DNA from: Bacterioplanoides sp. SCSIO 12839
GTDB lineage: Bacteria; Pseudomonadota; Gammaproteobacteria; Pseudomonadales; Oceanobacteraceae
Assembly (NCBI RefSeq): GCF_024397975.1
Contig: NZ_CP073745.1
Location: 3,808,501-3,872,500 of the forward strand
DNA: 64,000 nucleotides
Direction of reading: 5' to 3'
Shown here: positions 9,245-17,349 of the stretch, piece after piece
Position numbering within the stretch: position 1 is the first letter of the stretch
How the letters are laid out: every line of letters begins with the position of its first letter
The notes under the pieces: model-generated
What the model saw: the letters and a program-made list of their open reading frames with translations, nothing else
Database searches by the model: none
Told to the model about the DNA's origin: nothing
Position numbers and translations under genes: made by a program

Positions 9245-9760
9245 TTAAGCTTCACCATAGGTGGCGTTATAACAACACAACATGGCTTTAGCGATGTATT
9301 TTTCGACGGATGACAAACTCACATCCAGTTCGGCAGCGATAGCCTTGTAAGCCATACCATCCAGACGTGCCATCAAAAATGCGGTTTTCTCAACCGGACG
9401 CAAACCATCCAACAGACGATCAATCTGATCCAGAATCTGCAGCAGCTCCAGTTGAAATTCAGGTGATGGATGCTCGGCCTCAGGAAGAGCGGCCAGCAAC
9501 TCGAGATAGTTTTTTTCCAGCCGCTGTCGGCGCAGCTGGTCAACCGCCAGATTACCAGCAATTTTCGCCAGCCAGGCACGCGGGCTGTGCAGCACATCCG
9601 GCACAGCAGGACGATTAAGCAAACGCAGAAATGTATCTTGTGCCAAATCCCTAGCGTGTTCGGAGCTTGGTGCACGTTGGCTTATCCAACGCACCAACCA
9701 TTCATGGTGCTCCTGATACAGTTTGTCAAATCCGGACTCTCCGGATGAAGGACTCGGCAC
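9245..9760 (-). CDS. FecI-type ECF sigma factor
   Basis: The protein has 171 residues. Region 2 is FDKLYQEHHEWLVRWISQRAPSSEHARDLAQDTFLRLL..PRAWLAKIAGNLAVDQLRRQRL and region 4 is LRPVEKTAFLMARLDGMAYKAIAAELDVSLSSVEKYIAKAM, the usual two-domain ECF layout. It should direct RNA polymerase to the receptor promoter when FecR signals. The start is GTG at 9760 with GAGG nine bases upstream. The Fur-box-like palindrome ends about 46 bases upstream, so the sigma gene itself is probably iron-repressed, as in classical fecIR systems. It is followed by the FecR gene after 59 bases. Confidence 0.9.
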   Translation of the reverse strand: MPSPSSGESGFDKLYQEHHEWLVRWISQRAPSSEHARDLAQDTFLRLLNRPAVPDVLHSPRAWLAKIAGNLAVDQLRRQRLEKNYLELLAALPEAEHPSPEFQLELLQILDQIDRLLDGLRPVEKTAFLMARLDGMAYKAIAAELDVSLSSVEKYIAKAMLCCYNATYGEA

Positions 9761-9805
9761 TGTTCAGAACCTCATAGATAAATTCAGAAGGCGAGTGATT
9801 CTAAA

Positions 9806-9820
9806 TGATATTCATTATCA
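9806..9820. promoter_or_regulatory. Fur box in the sigma/heme-oxygenase divergent region
   Basis: TGATATTCATTATCA matches the 7-1-7 Fur consensus TGATAATnATTATCA at 14 of 15 positions. It lies 46 bases upstream of the ECF sigma gene, within the 228-base divergent interval shared with the heme oxygenase gene. A second, much weaker Fur-like stretch (GAATCTGAATCTCATTC, near 9904-9922) is closer to the heme oxygenase start. Confidence 0.75.
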
Positions 9821-9988
9821 TTAATAGTAAGATAGGGCGCCAAGTTACCTGACTAACCCGTCAAAGGTCAACGGCGGATTTTTTTCATCACAACAGATGA
9901 GTGAATCTGAATCTCATTCGTCATTAGTATCAGATGCATACTTTTTTCAACTGCATCAGTTTTAACCTCACTGAATCAGAGAAAACGA

Positions 9989-10657
9989 ATGACCAGCCAG
10001 AAACAATCTGCCGAACAGCAACCGTCACACGAACAGCAGCGGTTAGCTGAGCAACCCTTATCAATCTGGTTAAAGGAAGGCACGACCAGCACCCATGAGA
10101 GCCTGGATAAACGCATCATGTCTCTGGATCCCTTTACCGATCTCGGTCGATATTCCCGTTTTTTGCGCACCCAGTCGCGTTTACACCAGGCTATTGCTCC
10201 CTGGTTCCATGATGAAAATGTTCAGGATTGGTTGCCGGATCTTGAGCAACGCGACCGCTCTGATGATGTTATCCGCGACTGCCAGGACTTTAAAATATCC
10301 AGCGATGAACTGAGTCAGGACCAGTCAGCAGCCAGCACCATTGTTATCGACAACCCGTATATCGCGCTGGGCTGGCTATACACAGTCGAAGGCTCAAACC
10401 TGGGTGCCGCTATTCTGCTGCGACTGGCCAAAAAGGACCTGGGTTTATCTGAAGAATTTGGCGCCCGGCATTTAGCCGGACACAGCAGCGGTCGCGGCTT
10501 GTACTGGAAGCAATTTAAAGAAGCGCTGGACGCACTTGAGCTGTCCGAATCACAACGCCTTGAGGCGTTAGAGGGCGCCAAACAAGCATTCTCTTTTGCC
10601 CGCGCTAACGTTGAACAATTATTGGCTCCGGTTACTGACACCGCAGCCGCGATCTAA
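9989..10657 (+). CDS. hemO: HemO/PigA-type heme oxygenase
   Basis: This soluble cytoplasmic protein of 222 residues opens the ring of imported heme to release Fe2+, CO and biliverdin. The proximal heme ligand is most likely the His in LKEGTTSTHESLDK. The distal helix and C-terminal part, ALGWLYTVEGSNLGAAILL and EEFGARHLAGHSSGR, match the Pseudomonas PigA/HemO branch rather than the BphO or HmuO branches as I remember them. Some PigA-type enzymes give beta/delta biliverdin; the regiochemistry here cannot be read. The start is ATG at 9989 after CAGAGAAAACGA. It is followed after 22 bases by exbB-exbD-tonB, so iron release and TonB energisation are co-expressed. The N-terminal 30 residues are Gln/Glu rich. 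Confidence 0.88.
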   Translation: MTSQKQSAEQQPSHEQQRLAEQPLSIWLKEGTTSTHESLDKRIMSLDPFTDLGRYSRFLRTQSRLHQAIAPWFHDENVQDWLPDLEQRDRSDDVIRDCQDFKISSDELSQDQSAASTIVIDNPYIALGWLYTVEGSNLGAAILLRLAKKDLGLSEEFGARHLAGHSSGRGLYWKQFKEALDALELSESQRLEALEGAKQAFSFARANVEQLLAPVTDTAAAI

Positions 10658-10679
10658 CCATTTGATTTGAGGAAAATAC

Positions 10680-11600
10680 ATGATAACCCGCGCCCTGTTG
10701 CTGACCTGGCTGCTGACTCTCAATAATCTGTGTTTGTCCGCAGCAGCAGAGACTGAGGTAACTCCAGCCTCAGGGGCTGTTGTAGCTGGAGTTGTTGTAG
10801 CCGAGCAACCTGATACTGAGGTCTCAGACCCTGCCGCAGAATCAACAACGGCAAACATCAAAGACTCTGCCTTTGCCGGACACGACTTATCACCCTGGGG
10901 GATGTATCAGGCTGCCGATGTGGTGGTAAAAACCGTGATGATTGGTTTGTTAGTGGCATCCCTGCTGACCTGGGCGGTGTGGTTATTCAAAACCGTGCAA
11001 CTGAAATCAGCACGCCGTAAAAGCACGCGACTACTGCAACAACTGACACAGGCAGGCAGTTTTGCCCAGGCGCTGACAACAACCGGTTCAGACAAGCAGT
11101 ATGGTAATAGCCTGCTGCTGGTACAGGCCACACAACATGAGCTGAATCTGTCCGCCGCAGGCCCAACCTCTGACGACGGTTTAAAAGAACGCGTAGCGGC
11201 TCGCCTGGAACGGGTACAGGCGTCGCTGACCAGCGCTATGAATCAGGGTACCGGAATTCTTGCCACCATTGGCTCGGTGGCTCCGTTTGTGGGTTTATTT
11301 GGTACCGTATGGGGAATTATGAACAGCTTTATTGGTATTGCCCAAACCCAGACCACCAATCTTGCGGTGGTTGCTCCGGGTATTGCTGAAGCTCTGTTGG
11401 CAACCGCAATTGGTCTGGTTGCCGCCATTCCTGCGGTTGTTATTTATAACCATTTTTCCCGTGCGATTGCGGTCTACCGCGCTCAACAAGCTGATATCGT
11501 CACAGCCGTGTTGATTCTGATCAGCCGTGACCTGGATCGTGATCACCCTCAGGCCAGAACACTTAATGCTGAATTAAACAGCCTTCAGGAAGCTGGCTGA
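10680..11600 (+). CDS. exbB: ExbB/TolQ-type proton channel subunit
   Basis: The protein has 306 residues. It has a cleavable-looking N-terminal hydrophobic segment (LLLTWLLTLNNLCLSAAAE), then a Val/Ala/Pro/Glu-rich periplasmic stretch. Three membrane helices follow (about 82-105, 200-222, 245-268), with the MotA/TolQ/ExbB motifs GILATIGSVAPFVGLFGTVWGIMNSF and AEALLATAIGLVAAIPAVVIYN. With ExbD it uses the proton gradient to energise TonB in the inner membrane. The long N-terminal extension is the type seen in Pseudomonas ExbB proteins. GAGGAAAATAC precedes the ATG. The last base is shared with the exbD start codon (TGATG). Confidence 0.92.
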   Translation: MITRALLLTWLLTLNNLCLSAAAETEVTPASGAVVAGVVVAEQPDTEVSDPAAESTTANIKDSAFAGHDLSPWGMYQAADVVVKTVMIGLLVASLLTWAVWLFKTVQLKSARRKSTRLLQQLTQAGSFAQALTTTGSDKQYGNSLLLVQATQHELNLSAAGPTSDDGLKERVAARLERVQASLTSAMNQGTGILATIGSVAPFVGLFGTVWGIMNSFIGIAQTQTTNLAVVAPGIAEALLATAIGLVAAIPAVVIYNHFSRAIAVYRAQQADIVTAVLILISRDLDRDHPQARTLNAELNSLQEAG

Positions 11601-12040
11601 TGGCATTTAATCTGAGCGACAATGCTGGCGATGAATTACTCGAACAGCACGATATCAACGTCACCCCCTTTATTGATGTGATGCTGGTATTGCTGATCAT
11701 CTTTATGGTGGCGGCGCCACTGGCGACGGTGAGTGTGCCGGTCAATTTACCCACTAGCGAAGCCCCCAAACAGCCTGCGGAAAATAAACCTTTGTATCTC
11801 ACGGTACAAAAAGATCTGACCCTGACGCTGGGTGAAAAACAGCAAGTCAGCCACGAGCAATTAGCTACCGCATTGCAGGCGCAAACTAGTGGCCCGGATC
11901 AGACCATTTTTCTGCGGGCTGATCGTAAACTGGAATACGGTGAGCTGATGGAAGTGATGAATCTGCTTGGGAAAGCCGGATACCACAAGGTGGCGCTGGT
12001 CGGTCTGGAGCAGCTACAAACGGACAACACCACACCATGA
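11600..12040 (+). CDS. exbD: ExbD/TolR-type stator subunit
   Basis: The protein has 146 residues. A short cytoplasmic N-terminus leads into one membrane helix containing the essential Asp (INVTPFIDVMLVLLIIFMVAAPL), then a periplasmic peptidoglycan-binding-like domain (SEAPKQPAENKPLYLTVQKD..LFLRADRKLEYGELMEVMNLLGKAGYHKVALV). It partners ExbB. Its ATG shares the A of the exbB TGA stop, and its own stop overlaps the tonB start by four bases (ATGA), so the three genes are translationally coupled. Confidence 0.92.
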   Translation: MAFNLSDNAGDELLEQHDINVTPFIDVMLVLLIIFMVAAPLATVSVPVNLPTSEAPKQPAENKPLYLTVQKDLTLTLGEKQQVSHEQLATALQAQTSGPDQTIFLRADRKLEYGELMEVMNLLGKAGYHKVALVGLEQLQTDNTTP

Positions 12041-12867
12041 CACCATTGGCCGGGCTTCAGCATGAGGCTTCATACAAACGACACCTGGGCTGGATCAGCG
12101 CCTTAGCGGGAGCCGTATTTCTCCATGCTGCGCTGGCCTTTTATTTCTGGTGGCAACCGGAATCGTCACGGACATTGGCACCTGCGGCTGCACCACAGGT
12201 GTTTGAAATCAGTATGGTGGCAGCCCCCGTTGCTCCAGCTACCGAACTACCGATAGACCAACAACAGCAACAGTCATCGCCGCCGCCACAAGTGCGCAGC
12301 CAGGCCAAGGTGCAGAAAACCCAGGAAAAGCAGGTAAAAGTCGAAGCAACCCAATCCGAAATTGTATTACCGCAGGATCAGGAAGAACTGGAAACACCGG
12401 AAAAGGCGGAAGAAACTCCGGAAGAAAATCAGCAACCAGCACAACAACAAAACAACAGTGGTGATGCCAGTGGAGAACAGTTTGTAGAACAAAGCAGCGC
12501 GCCACTGACCATGGAAACACGCGAAGCTGAAGTGGCATCTGCACCGCAACAAGGAGCCCTGAACGAGCAGCAGGTGCAAGCCGAAATGAGTTGGCAGAAT
12601 CGCCTGCAAGCTCACCTCGAACGTCGTAAACGTTACCCTCGAGCGGCCCGAATGCGCCAACAACAAGGCGTACCCTGGGTTCAGTTCACGATGGATCGAC
12701 AAGGAAAAGTGCTGGAGGCTAAGTTGTATCGTGCCAGCGGCTATAACGCCCTCGACCGGGAAGTTGTGGCGCTGGTGAAACGTGCCGAACCACTGCCACC
12801 ACCGCCTGAAGCAGTCCCGGGAGATCCGTTAACCATGGCTGTTCCGGTTGAGTTTTTTATTCGTTAA
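12037..12867 (+). CDS. tonB: TonB energy-transducing protein
   Basis: The protein has 276 residues. One N-terminal membrane anchor (about 18-38, ISALAGAVFLHAALAFYFWW) carries the TonB-type His in its helix. A long Gln/Glu/Pro-rich periplasmic linker (about 70-175) stands in place of classic EP/KP repeats. The C-terminal TonB domain reads RLQAHLERRKRYPRAARMRQQQGVPWVQFTMDRQGKVLEAKLYRASGYNALDREVVALVKRAEPLPPPP. It couples ExbBD to the TonB-dependent receptor. The linker contains unusually many Gln residues but should still span the periplasm. It is the last gene of the plus-strand iron operon and is convergent with the PIN-like gene 30 bases downstream. No clear terminator is visible. Confidence 0.92.
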   Translation: MTPLAGLQHEASYKRHLGWISALAGAVFLHAALAFYFWWQPESSRTLAPAAAPQVFEISMVAAPVAPATELPIDQQQQQSSPPPQVRSQAKVQKTQEKQVKVEATQSEIVLPQDQEELETPEKAEETPEENQQPAQQQNNSGDASGEQFVEQSSAPLTMETREAEVASAPQQGALNEQQVQAEMSWQNRLQAHLERRKRYPRAARMRQQQGVPWVQFTMDRQGKVLEAKLYRASGYNALDREVVALVKRAEPLPPPPEAVPGDPLTMAVPVEFFIR

Positions 12868-12897
12868 GAGGCCGTTTCCAAACATCAGGAGGCGTGT

Positions 12898-13476
12898 TCA
12901 CACGGCGTTGGCATGAACCCATGTTTTCTTACTTTTTGATCCACGCTGAATTTTATTAGCTTTGATTAAAGAGTTGAGCGCTCTGGTAAAGTCGGGTTTT
13001 GGTTGTTTCAGTTTTTTGCGAACAGACTCTGTTGTTTGCTCTGTTTTGAAACATTCATAAACTCTTTGCTCTAATATTTTCGGAGTCGTTGAAGAATCTG
13101 TTTTTTGCGACTTAGGCTGCACTTGAATCTGGGTTTTTGGCTTTAGTGCAATATCATGCTTAATGCTACGGAGCTTGCATTGAAACTCGAAAGCCGTCAC
13201 CAGTGAATTATCTTGCGAATAGAGAATGAACTGGCTGGCCTCTCGTTGTTGCTCCGTAAGCGATGCGATCATCCCAACTAAATTGCCAATAATATAAAAA
13301 TCGGCTTGGTTAGAGCCTGATGGATAGCTGGAAATATAAAGAAATAAATTTCTCTCACAAACGGCCTTCACAGCGTCATTTTTTGAGAAAACAAAGACCT
13401 TGTCAGAGACAGATGCAGTGATGGATTCAACTGCCCTGAGGCCGATATTTTCTGCATCGACAAATATAAATCGCAA
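12898..13476 (-). CDS. PIN-like nuclease-fold protein with C-terminal winged helix
   Basis: The protein has 192 residues. The N-terminal half has PIN/NYN-like features: FIFVDAENIGLRAVE with the first acidic pair, GSNQADFYIIGNLVGMI with a central Asp, and FILYSQDNSLVTAFEF with a third. These match the acidic residues that bind metal in PIN-like RNases. The C-terminal part (KILEQRVYECFKTEQTTESVRKKLKQPKPDFTRALNSLIKANKI) looks like a small helix-turn-helix. The gene is visibly richer in A+T than its neighbours. The longest frame begins at TTG 13506, but AAGGAG lies five bases before a second TTG at 13474-13476, giving the natural start MRFIFVDAEN. The ATG at 13478-13480 is out of frame. Substrate and role are unknown; a lone acquired RNase is one reading. 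Confidence 0.6.
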   Translation of the reverse strand: MRFIFVDAENIGLRAVESITASVSDKVFVFSKNDAVKAVCERNLFLYISSYPSGSNQADFYIIGNLVGMIASLTEQQREASQFILYSQDNSLVTAFEFQCKLRSIKHDIALKPKTQIQVQPKSQKTDSSTTPKILEQRVYECFKTEQTTESVRKKLKQPKPDFTRALNSLIKANKIQRGSKSKKTWVHANAV

Positions 13477-13599
13477 ACATAGCTCCTTTACGTTTTTACT
13501 GTACAACTCCTAACAAAAAAACATTATCAATCAATCTATCATTAAATGCCAATTCAGATTTAAGGCTTGTTAAATGATCTTAACCTCGGACTCCGACCT

Positions 13600-15507
13600 T
13601 TACTCCGCCTCCTCCAGCTGTTCAGTCAGCTCCATCCACTCTATCTCAATCTCTTCCAGCTGAGATTTTAAATCGCCTTGCTGAGTTAACAGCTGTTGCA
13701 GTTCGTCTTTGCGACTGTCGGAATATAAATCGGTGTCCGACATTTTTTCTTCGATGGTATCCAACTGAGTTTGCAGCTTTTCCATCTGCTTCTCGGCGGC
13801 TTGTTGTTTTTTACGCAATGGCGCTAAACGCTGACGACGCTCAGCTTCCAGACGTTTTTGTTCTTTGCGATCAACTTTTACTTCAGCAGGCTTTTCTTCT
13901 TCAGAGCTGGCAGAGTCACTTGCAGCAATCTTCTCATCACGTTGCTGCAAGTACGTGTGATAGTCATCCAAATCGCCATCAAACTCTTGTACCTTACCGT
14001 GGTCCACCAGCCAGTATTCATCCACGGTGGCTTTTAATAAGTGACGATCGTGGCTGACGATTAAAATTGCGCCTTCGAAGTTTTGCAGCGCCACGGTTAA
14101 CGCTTCACGCATCTCGATATCCAAGTGGTTGGTTGGCTCATCGAGAATTAATAAGTTGGGTTTTTCCCAGGCAACACAGGCCAATGCCAGGCGTGCTTTT
14201 TCCCCACCGGAAAACGGTTCAATCACTTCCAGTGCTTTATCACCGTGGAAACCAAAACCACCGAGAAAGTTACGGATCTCCTGTTCAGACGCTTGTGGTT
14301 TCAGACGTTGCAGGATCAGTGCACCGGAGGCTTTTACATCGAGTGATTCCAGCTGATGCTGAGCGAAGTAACCCAAACGCAGGTGTTCACCTTCGCTGCG
14401 TTCGCCATTCAGCATCTCAATATCTCGACACAGGTTTTTTAACAGCGTCGATTTACCTGCGCCATTAGGGCCTAACAAACCAATACGGTGACCCGGTACC
14501 AGAGATATTTTTACCTGTGGCAGAATGGTGGTCTTCTCATTACCAGATACATAACCCAAGTCAGCATGATCAATCGCCAACAACGGCGACGACATTTTTT
14601 CATAACAGGGAAATTCAAAACGGAACGGCGAATCCACATGCGCCGGAGCAATCAGCTCCATACGTTGTAATTCTTTTAAGCGGCTTTGTGCTTGTTTGGC
14701 TTTACTGGCCTTGGCCTTAAAGCGCGTGACAAAGGCTTCAATTTCTTTTACCCGGGTTTGCTGCTTTTCATACACGGTTTGTTGTTGCGCCAGCTTTTCC
14801 GCACGAATACGTTCATACGCTGAATAGTTACCCGGATACACGGTGAGCTGCTGTTGGTGTAAGTGAACGATATGGTCGGCAACGCCGTCGATAAAATCAC
14901 GATCGTGGGAAATAAATAACAGCGTGCCGGGATAATTCTTCAGCCACTGCTCCAACCACAAGGTTGCTTCTAAATCTAAGTGGTTAGTCGGTTCGTCGAG
15001 TAACATCAGGTCAGACGGCATCATCAGCGCCTGAGCTAGGTTCAAACGAATACGCCAGCCACCGGAGAAATCCTGCACCGGGCGTGTTAAATCATCCTGG
15101 GAAAAGCCTAAGCCATGTAACAGCTGCTCCGCCTTAACCGGCACTTCATAACCTTTGTTCTGATCCATCTGATCGAGCCAATGCGCCAGGTCGTTATCGT
15201 CTTTGGCGTTGCTGATACCGGCTTCGATACGACGGTATTCACTGTCACCATCCATCGCGTAATCCAGCGCTGAACGTTCACTGGCTTCCACTTCCTGGCG
15301 CATGTGTGAGATACGCCACTTCGATGGAATGTATAACTCACCGCCATCAATTTGCAGCTCGCCATTTAACAATGCAAACAGGCTGGATTTACCCGCGCCA
15401 TTGGGGCCAATCAACGCCAACTTCTGACCGTCGTGGACACGCAGATCCGCTTGTTTTAACAGCGGCTGAGTACCGCGCTGGAGAGAAACCTGATTAAATT
15501 CGATCAT
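13600..15507 (-). CDS. ABC-F ATPase, YheS-like
   Basis: This is a soluble 635-residue protein with two ABC ATPase domains and no membrane segments. Walker A motifs are GPNGAGKSSL and GPNGAGKSTL, signatures FSGGWRIRLNLAQAL and FSGGEKARLALACV, and Walker B LLLDEPTNHLD and LILDEPTNHLD. A charged linker joins the domains, and a coiled-coil C-terminal tail (about 530-635, ERRQRLAPLRKKQQAAEKQMEKLQTQLDTIEEKM) follows, as in YheS. ABC-F proteins of this type act on the ribosome. The frame opens upstream, but family proteins start at MIEFNQVSLQRG, so I use the ATG at 15507. It is divergent from the TIGR02444 gene by about 30 bases, as in the Pseudomonas algP region. Confidence 0.88.
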   Translation of the reverse strand: MIEFNQVSLQRGTQPLLKQADLRVHDGQKLALIGPNGAGKSSLFALLNGELQIDGGELYIPSKWRISHMRQEVEASERSALDYAMDGDSEYRRIEAGISNAKDDNDLAHWLDQMDQNKGYEVPVKAEQLLHGLGFSQDDLTRPVQDFSGGWRIRLNLAQALMMPSDLMLLDEPTNHLDLEATLWLEQWLKNYPGTLLFISHDRDFIDGVADHIVHLHQQQLTVYPGNYSAYERIRAEKLAQQQTVYEKQQTRVKEIEAFVTRFKAKASKAKQAQSRLKELQRMELIAPAHVDSPFRFEFPCYEKMSSPLLAIDHADLGYVSGNEKTTILPQVKISLVPGHRIGLLGPNGAGKSTLLKNLCRDIEMLNGERSEGEHLRLGYFAQHQLESLDVKASGALILQRLKPQASEQEIRNFLGGFGFHGDKALEVIEPFSGGEKARLALACVAWEKPNLLILDEPTNHLDIEMREALTVALQNFEGAILIVSHDRHLLKATVDEYWLVDHGKVQEFDGDLDDYHTYLQQRDEKIAASDSASSEEEKPAEVKVDRKEQKRLEAERRQRLAPLRKKQQAAEKQMEKLQTQLDTIEEKMSDTDLYSDSRKDELQQLLTQQGDLKSQLEEIEIEWMELTEQLEEAE

Positions 15508-15538
15508 AACGCTACAAATTAAAGAAAGGACCACAACA

Positions 15539-16078
15539 ATGGCGGCGCAGTGTGCCACAGAAGTCGATGATAACCCACTGTGGAGCTTTGCTCTGGCGTT
15601 TTATGCCAGCAAAGACGTGCAGGAATTATTGTTGAAGCTACAAAATGATTATCAACAGGACACCTTGTTGGTGCTGACGGCGTTGTGGCTGGGTCAGCAA
15701 GGACAACCCTGGCAACTGAGCCATTCACAGCTAGATGGTTATTTTACATGGCGTCAGCAGGTGGTCTGGGCGTTACGTGCAACACGAAAAGCCATCAGCA
15801 AAGATAATGCTTCTGCGGAGCAACTGGCGTTGCGTCAACAGATTCAGAAAGATGAAATACGAGCCGAGCAGATTGCTCTGCATCAGCTGTACTTGTTGCA
15901 CACCGGGCTAACCTGCCAGGCTTTTAGTTCTCAACAAGTGTTAGAGAACCTGTTTAGCCAGGTCAGGCTGGGTCAAACCGCATGCCGTCAAACTGGGCCT
16001 GATCAAACAGCAGACATAAAAAAAGAGGCCTTGGGGCCTCTTTTTCAACAACTGGCCGACTTATTAATCAGCCAGTAG
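15539..16078 (+). CDS. TIGR02444/DUF2390-family protein
   Basis: The protein has 179 residues and is mostly helical and soluble. The opening NPLWSFALAFYASKDVQELLLKLQNDYQQDTLLVLTALWLGQQGQ is the TIGR02444 (DUF2390) signature. The function is unknown; it is usually encoded beside the YheS-like ABC-F gene and algP in Pseudomonas-type genomes, as here. AAAGGA lies upstream of the ATG. The 3' end is odd. The codons for KKEALGPLF are also a perfect terminator hairpin (16021-16044), so transcripts could stop before the stop codon at 16076-16078. The frame stays open through it and the last residues look normal (QQLADLLISQ). Confidence 0.8.
   Translation: MAAQCATEVDDNPLWSFALAFYASKDVQELLLKLQNDYQQDTLLVLTALWLGQQGQPWQLSHSQLDGYFTWRQQVVWALRATRKAISKDNASAEQLALRQQIQKDEIRAEQIALHQLYLLHTGLTCQAFSSQQVLENLFSQVRLGQTACRQTGPDQTADIKKEALGPLFQQLADLLISQ
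16021..16044. terminator. Bidirectional intrinsic terminator inside a coding end
   Basis: AAAAGAGGCC and GGCCTCTTTT form a perfect 10-bp stem with loop TTGG, with a T-run on either strand. It lies 32 bases before the stop codon of the TIGR02444 gene and 51 bases past the stop of the convergent AlgP-like gene. For the minus-strand gene it is a normal terminator. For the plus-strand gene it is embedded in the coding sequence. Confidence 0.85.
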
Positions 16079-16094
16079 ATCGTTTCCGCTTTGC

Positions 16095-17267
16095 TTAGTT
16101 AGCACCAAACAGGCTGGAACCTTCAGCGTTTTCTTCTGCTGGCTTCTCTTCAGCTGATTTTTCTTCAGTTTGAGGAGCCGCTTCCACCGCTGGTTCAACC
16201 ACGGCTGCTTTTACCTCTTCAACAGCAGGTGCTGCTTCAACTGCCGGAGCTTCGGCTTTAGGTGCTTCAACCGGAGTTGCTGCTACTGGCGCGTCAACTA
16301 CTTTGGTTTCTTCCACAGCTGCTGGCGCTTCAACGGTTTTTGGTGCCGCTTCTTTTTTCGCTACTGGCTTCTTGGGTGCTACCTTTTTAGCAGCAGGCTT
16401 CTTAGCAACCGCTTTTTTAGCGGCTGGTTTCTCTGCGGCTTTCTTGGCTGCTGGCTTTTTAGCCGGCGCTTTCTTTTCCGCTACTTTTTTCTCGGCCGCT
16501 TTTGCTGGGGCTTTTTTAGCCGCAGTTTTGGTTACAGCTTTTTTTGCCGCTGGCTTAGCTGCGGCTTTCTTAGCTGGTGCTTTCTTTTCAGCTGCTTTAG
16601 CCGGAGCTTTTTTTGCTGCAGTTTTGGTTGCTGCTTTCTTAGTTGCTGGTTTAGCTTTTTCAGTAGTTGGCTTCGCGGCTACCTTTTTAGCCGGTGCTTT
16701 CTTCGCCGCAGCTTTTTCTGCTTTTGCTTGTGCTTTTTCCTGCTCAGCTTCGAACTTGGCTACGATTTTCGCCAGAGCGGTACGTTGCTTGTCAGCTGCT
16801 TTCTGAACTTTCAGCGTTTCTTTTGCAGAGACCAGTACTTCGCGAGCTGCTGCTTTTTCTTCTTTAGCAACTTCAAGCTTGGCCTTGGCATTATCCAGCT
16901 GACGAACTGCTGCCGGAGTTTTCTTCACTTTAACCTTCGCGGCTACTTTTGCTTTGGCTTCTGTTGCTTTAGCCACTTTAGTATTCGCACGTTCCTGAGC
17001 AGTCGTTGCTTTAGCAACCGCTTTTTCTGCATCCGTCAGTTCTTTCGCTTGGGCCTTCTCCAGTTTTACCTGCAGCGCAGCAATGTCTTTTTGTAACTGC
17101 TGTACAGTAGTCAGTGCAACACGCTTAACAGCTGGCTTCTTCGCAGCCACTTTTTTTACCGGCGCTTTTTTAGCGACCGTTTTCTTAGCGACAGTTTTAG
17201 CAGCTGTTTTACGGACAGGTGCTTTTTTAGCAACAGGCTTTTTTGCGGCAGTCTTACGTGCTGGCAT
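16095..17267 (-). CDS. algP: AlgP-like Lys/Ala-rich histone H1-like DNA-binding protein
   Basis: The protein has 390 residues of very low complexity. The N-terminus (about 1-50) is Lys/Ala/Pro repeats (AAKKPVAKKAPV). A helical, coiled-coil-prone section follows (about 55-185, LQKDIAALQVKLEKAQAKEL..KVQKAADKQRTALAKIVAKFEAEQEKAQAKAEK). Then comes a long array of KPAAKKA-type repeats (about 190-310) resembling eukaryotic histone H1 tails and Pseudomonas AlgP. The last 75 residues are acidic Ala/Glu/Val rich, which is not typical of the classic AlgP tail. It probably binds and condenses DNA in a sequence-independent way. AlgP of P. aeruginosa influences alginate gene expression, but no alginate genes are in this window. 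TGAGGATATTCC precedes the ATG. Repeat number is likely variable between strains. Confidence 0.82.
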   Translation of the reverse strand: MPARKTAAKKPVAKKAPVRKTAAKTVAKKTVAKKAPVKKVAAKKPAVKRVALTTVQQLQKDIAALQVKLEKAQAKELTDAEKAVAKATTAQERANTKVAKATEAKAKVAAKVKVKKTPAAVRQLDNAKAKLEVAKEEKAAAREVLVSAKETLKVQKAADKQRTALAKIVAKFEAEQEKAQAKAEKAAAKKAPAKKVAAKPTTEKAKPATKKAATKTAAKKAPAKAAEKKAPAKKAAAKPAAKKAVTKTAAKKAPAKAAEKKVAEKKAPAKKPAAKKAAEKPAAKKAVAKKPAAKKVAPKKPVAKKEAAPKTVEAPAAVEETKVVDAPVAATPVEAPKAEAPAVEAAPAVEEVKAAVVEPAVEAAPQTEEKSAEEKPAEENAEGSSLFGAN

Positions 17268-17349
17268 AGGAATATCCTCAGGAAGAAACAGAATCAGGTA
17301 GCGGCATTATACGAGTTCGAAAAAATTCATCTATGTCTTTTCGATGAAT

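Noticed and set aside
16170-17096. 308-codon frame opposite the AlgP-like gene (Cys/Phe/Ser/Arg rich)
   Set aside because: It is a by-product of the Lys/Ala repeat array read in antisense; the composition is implausible.
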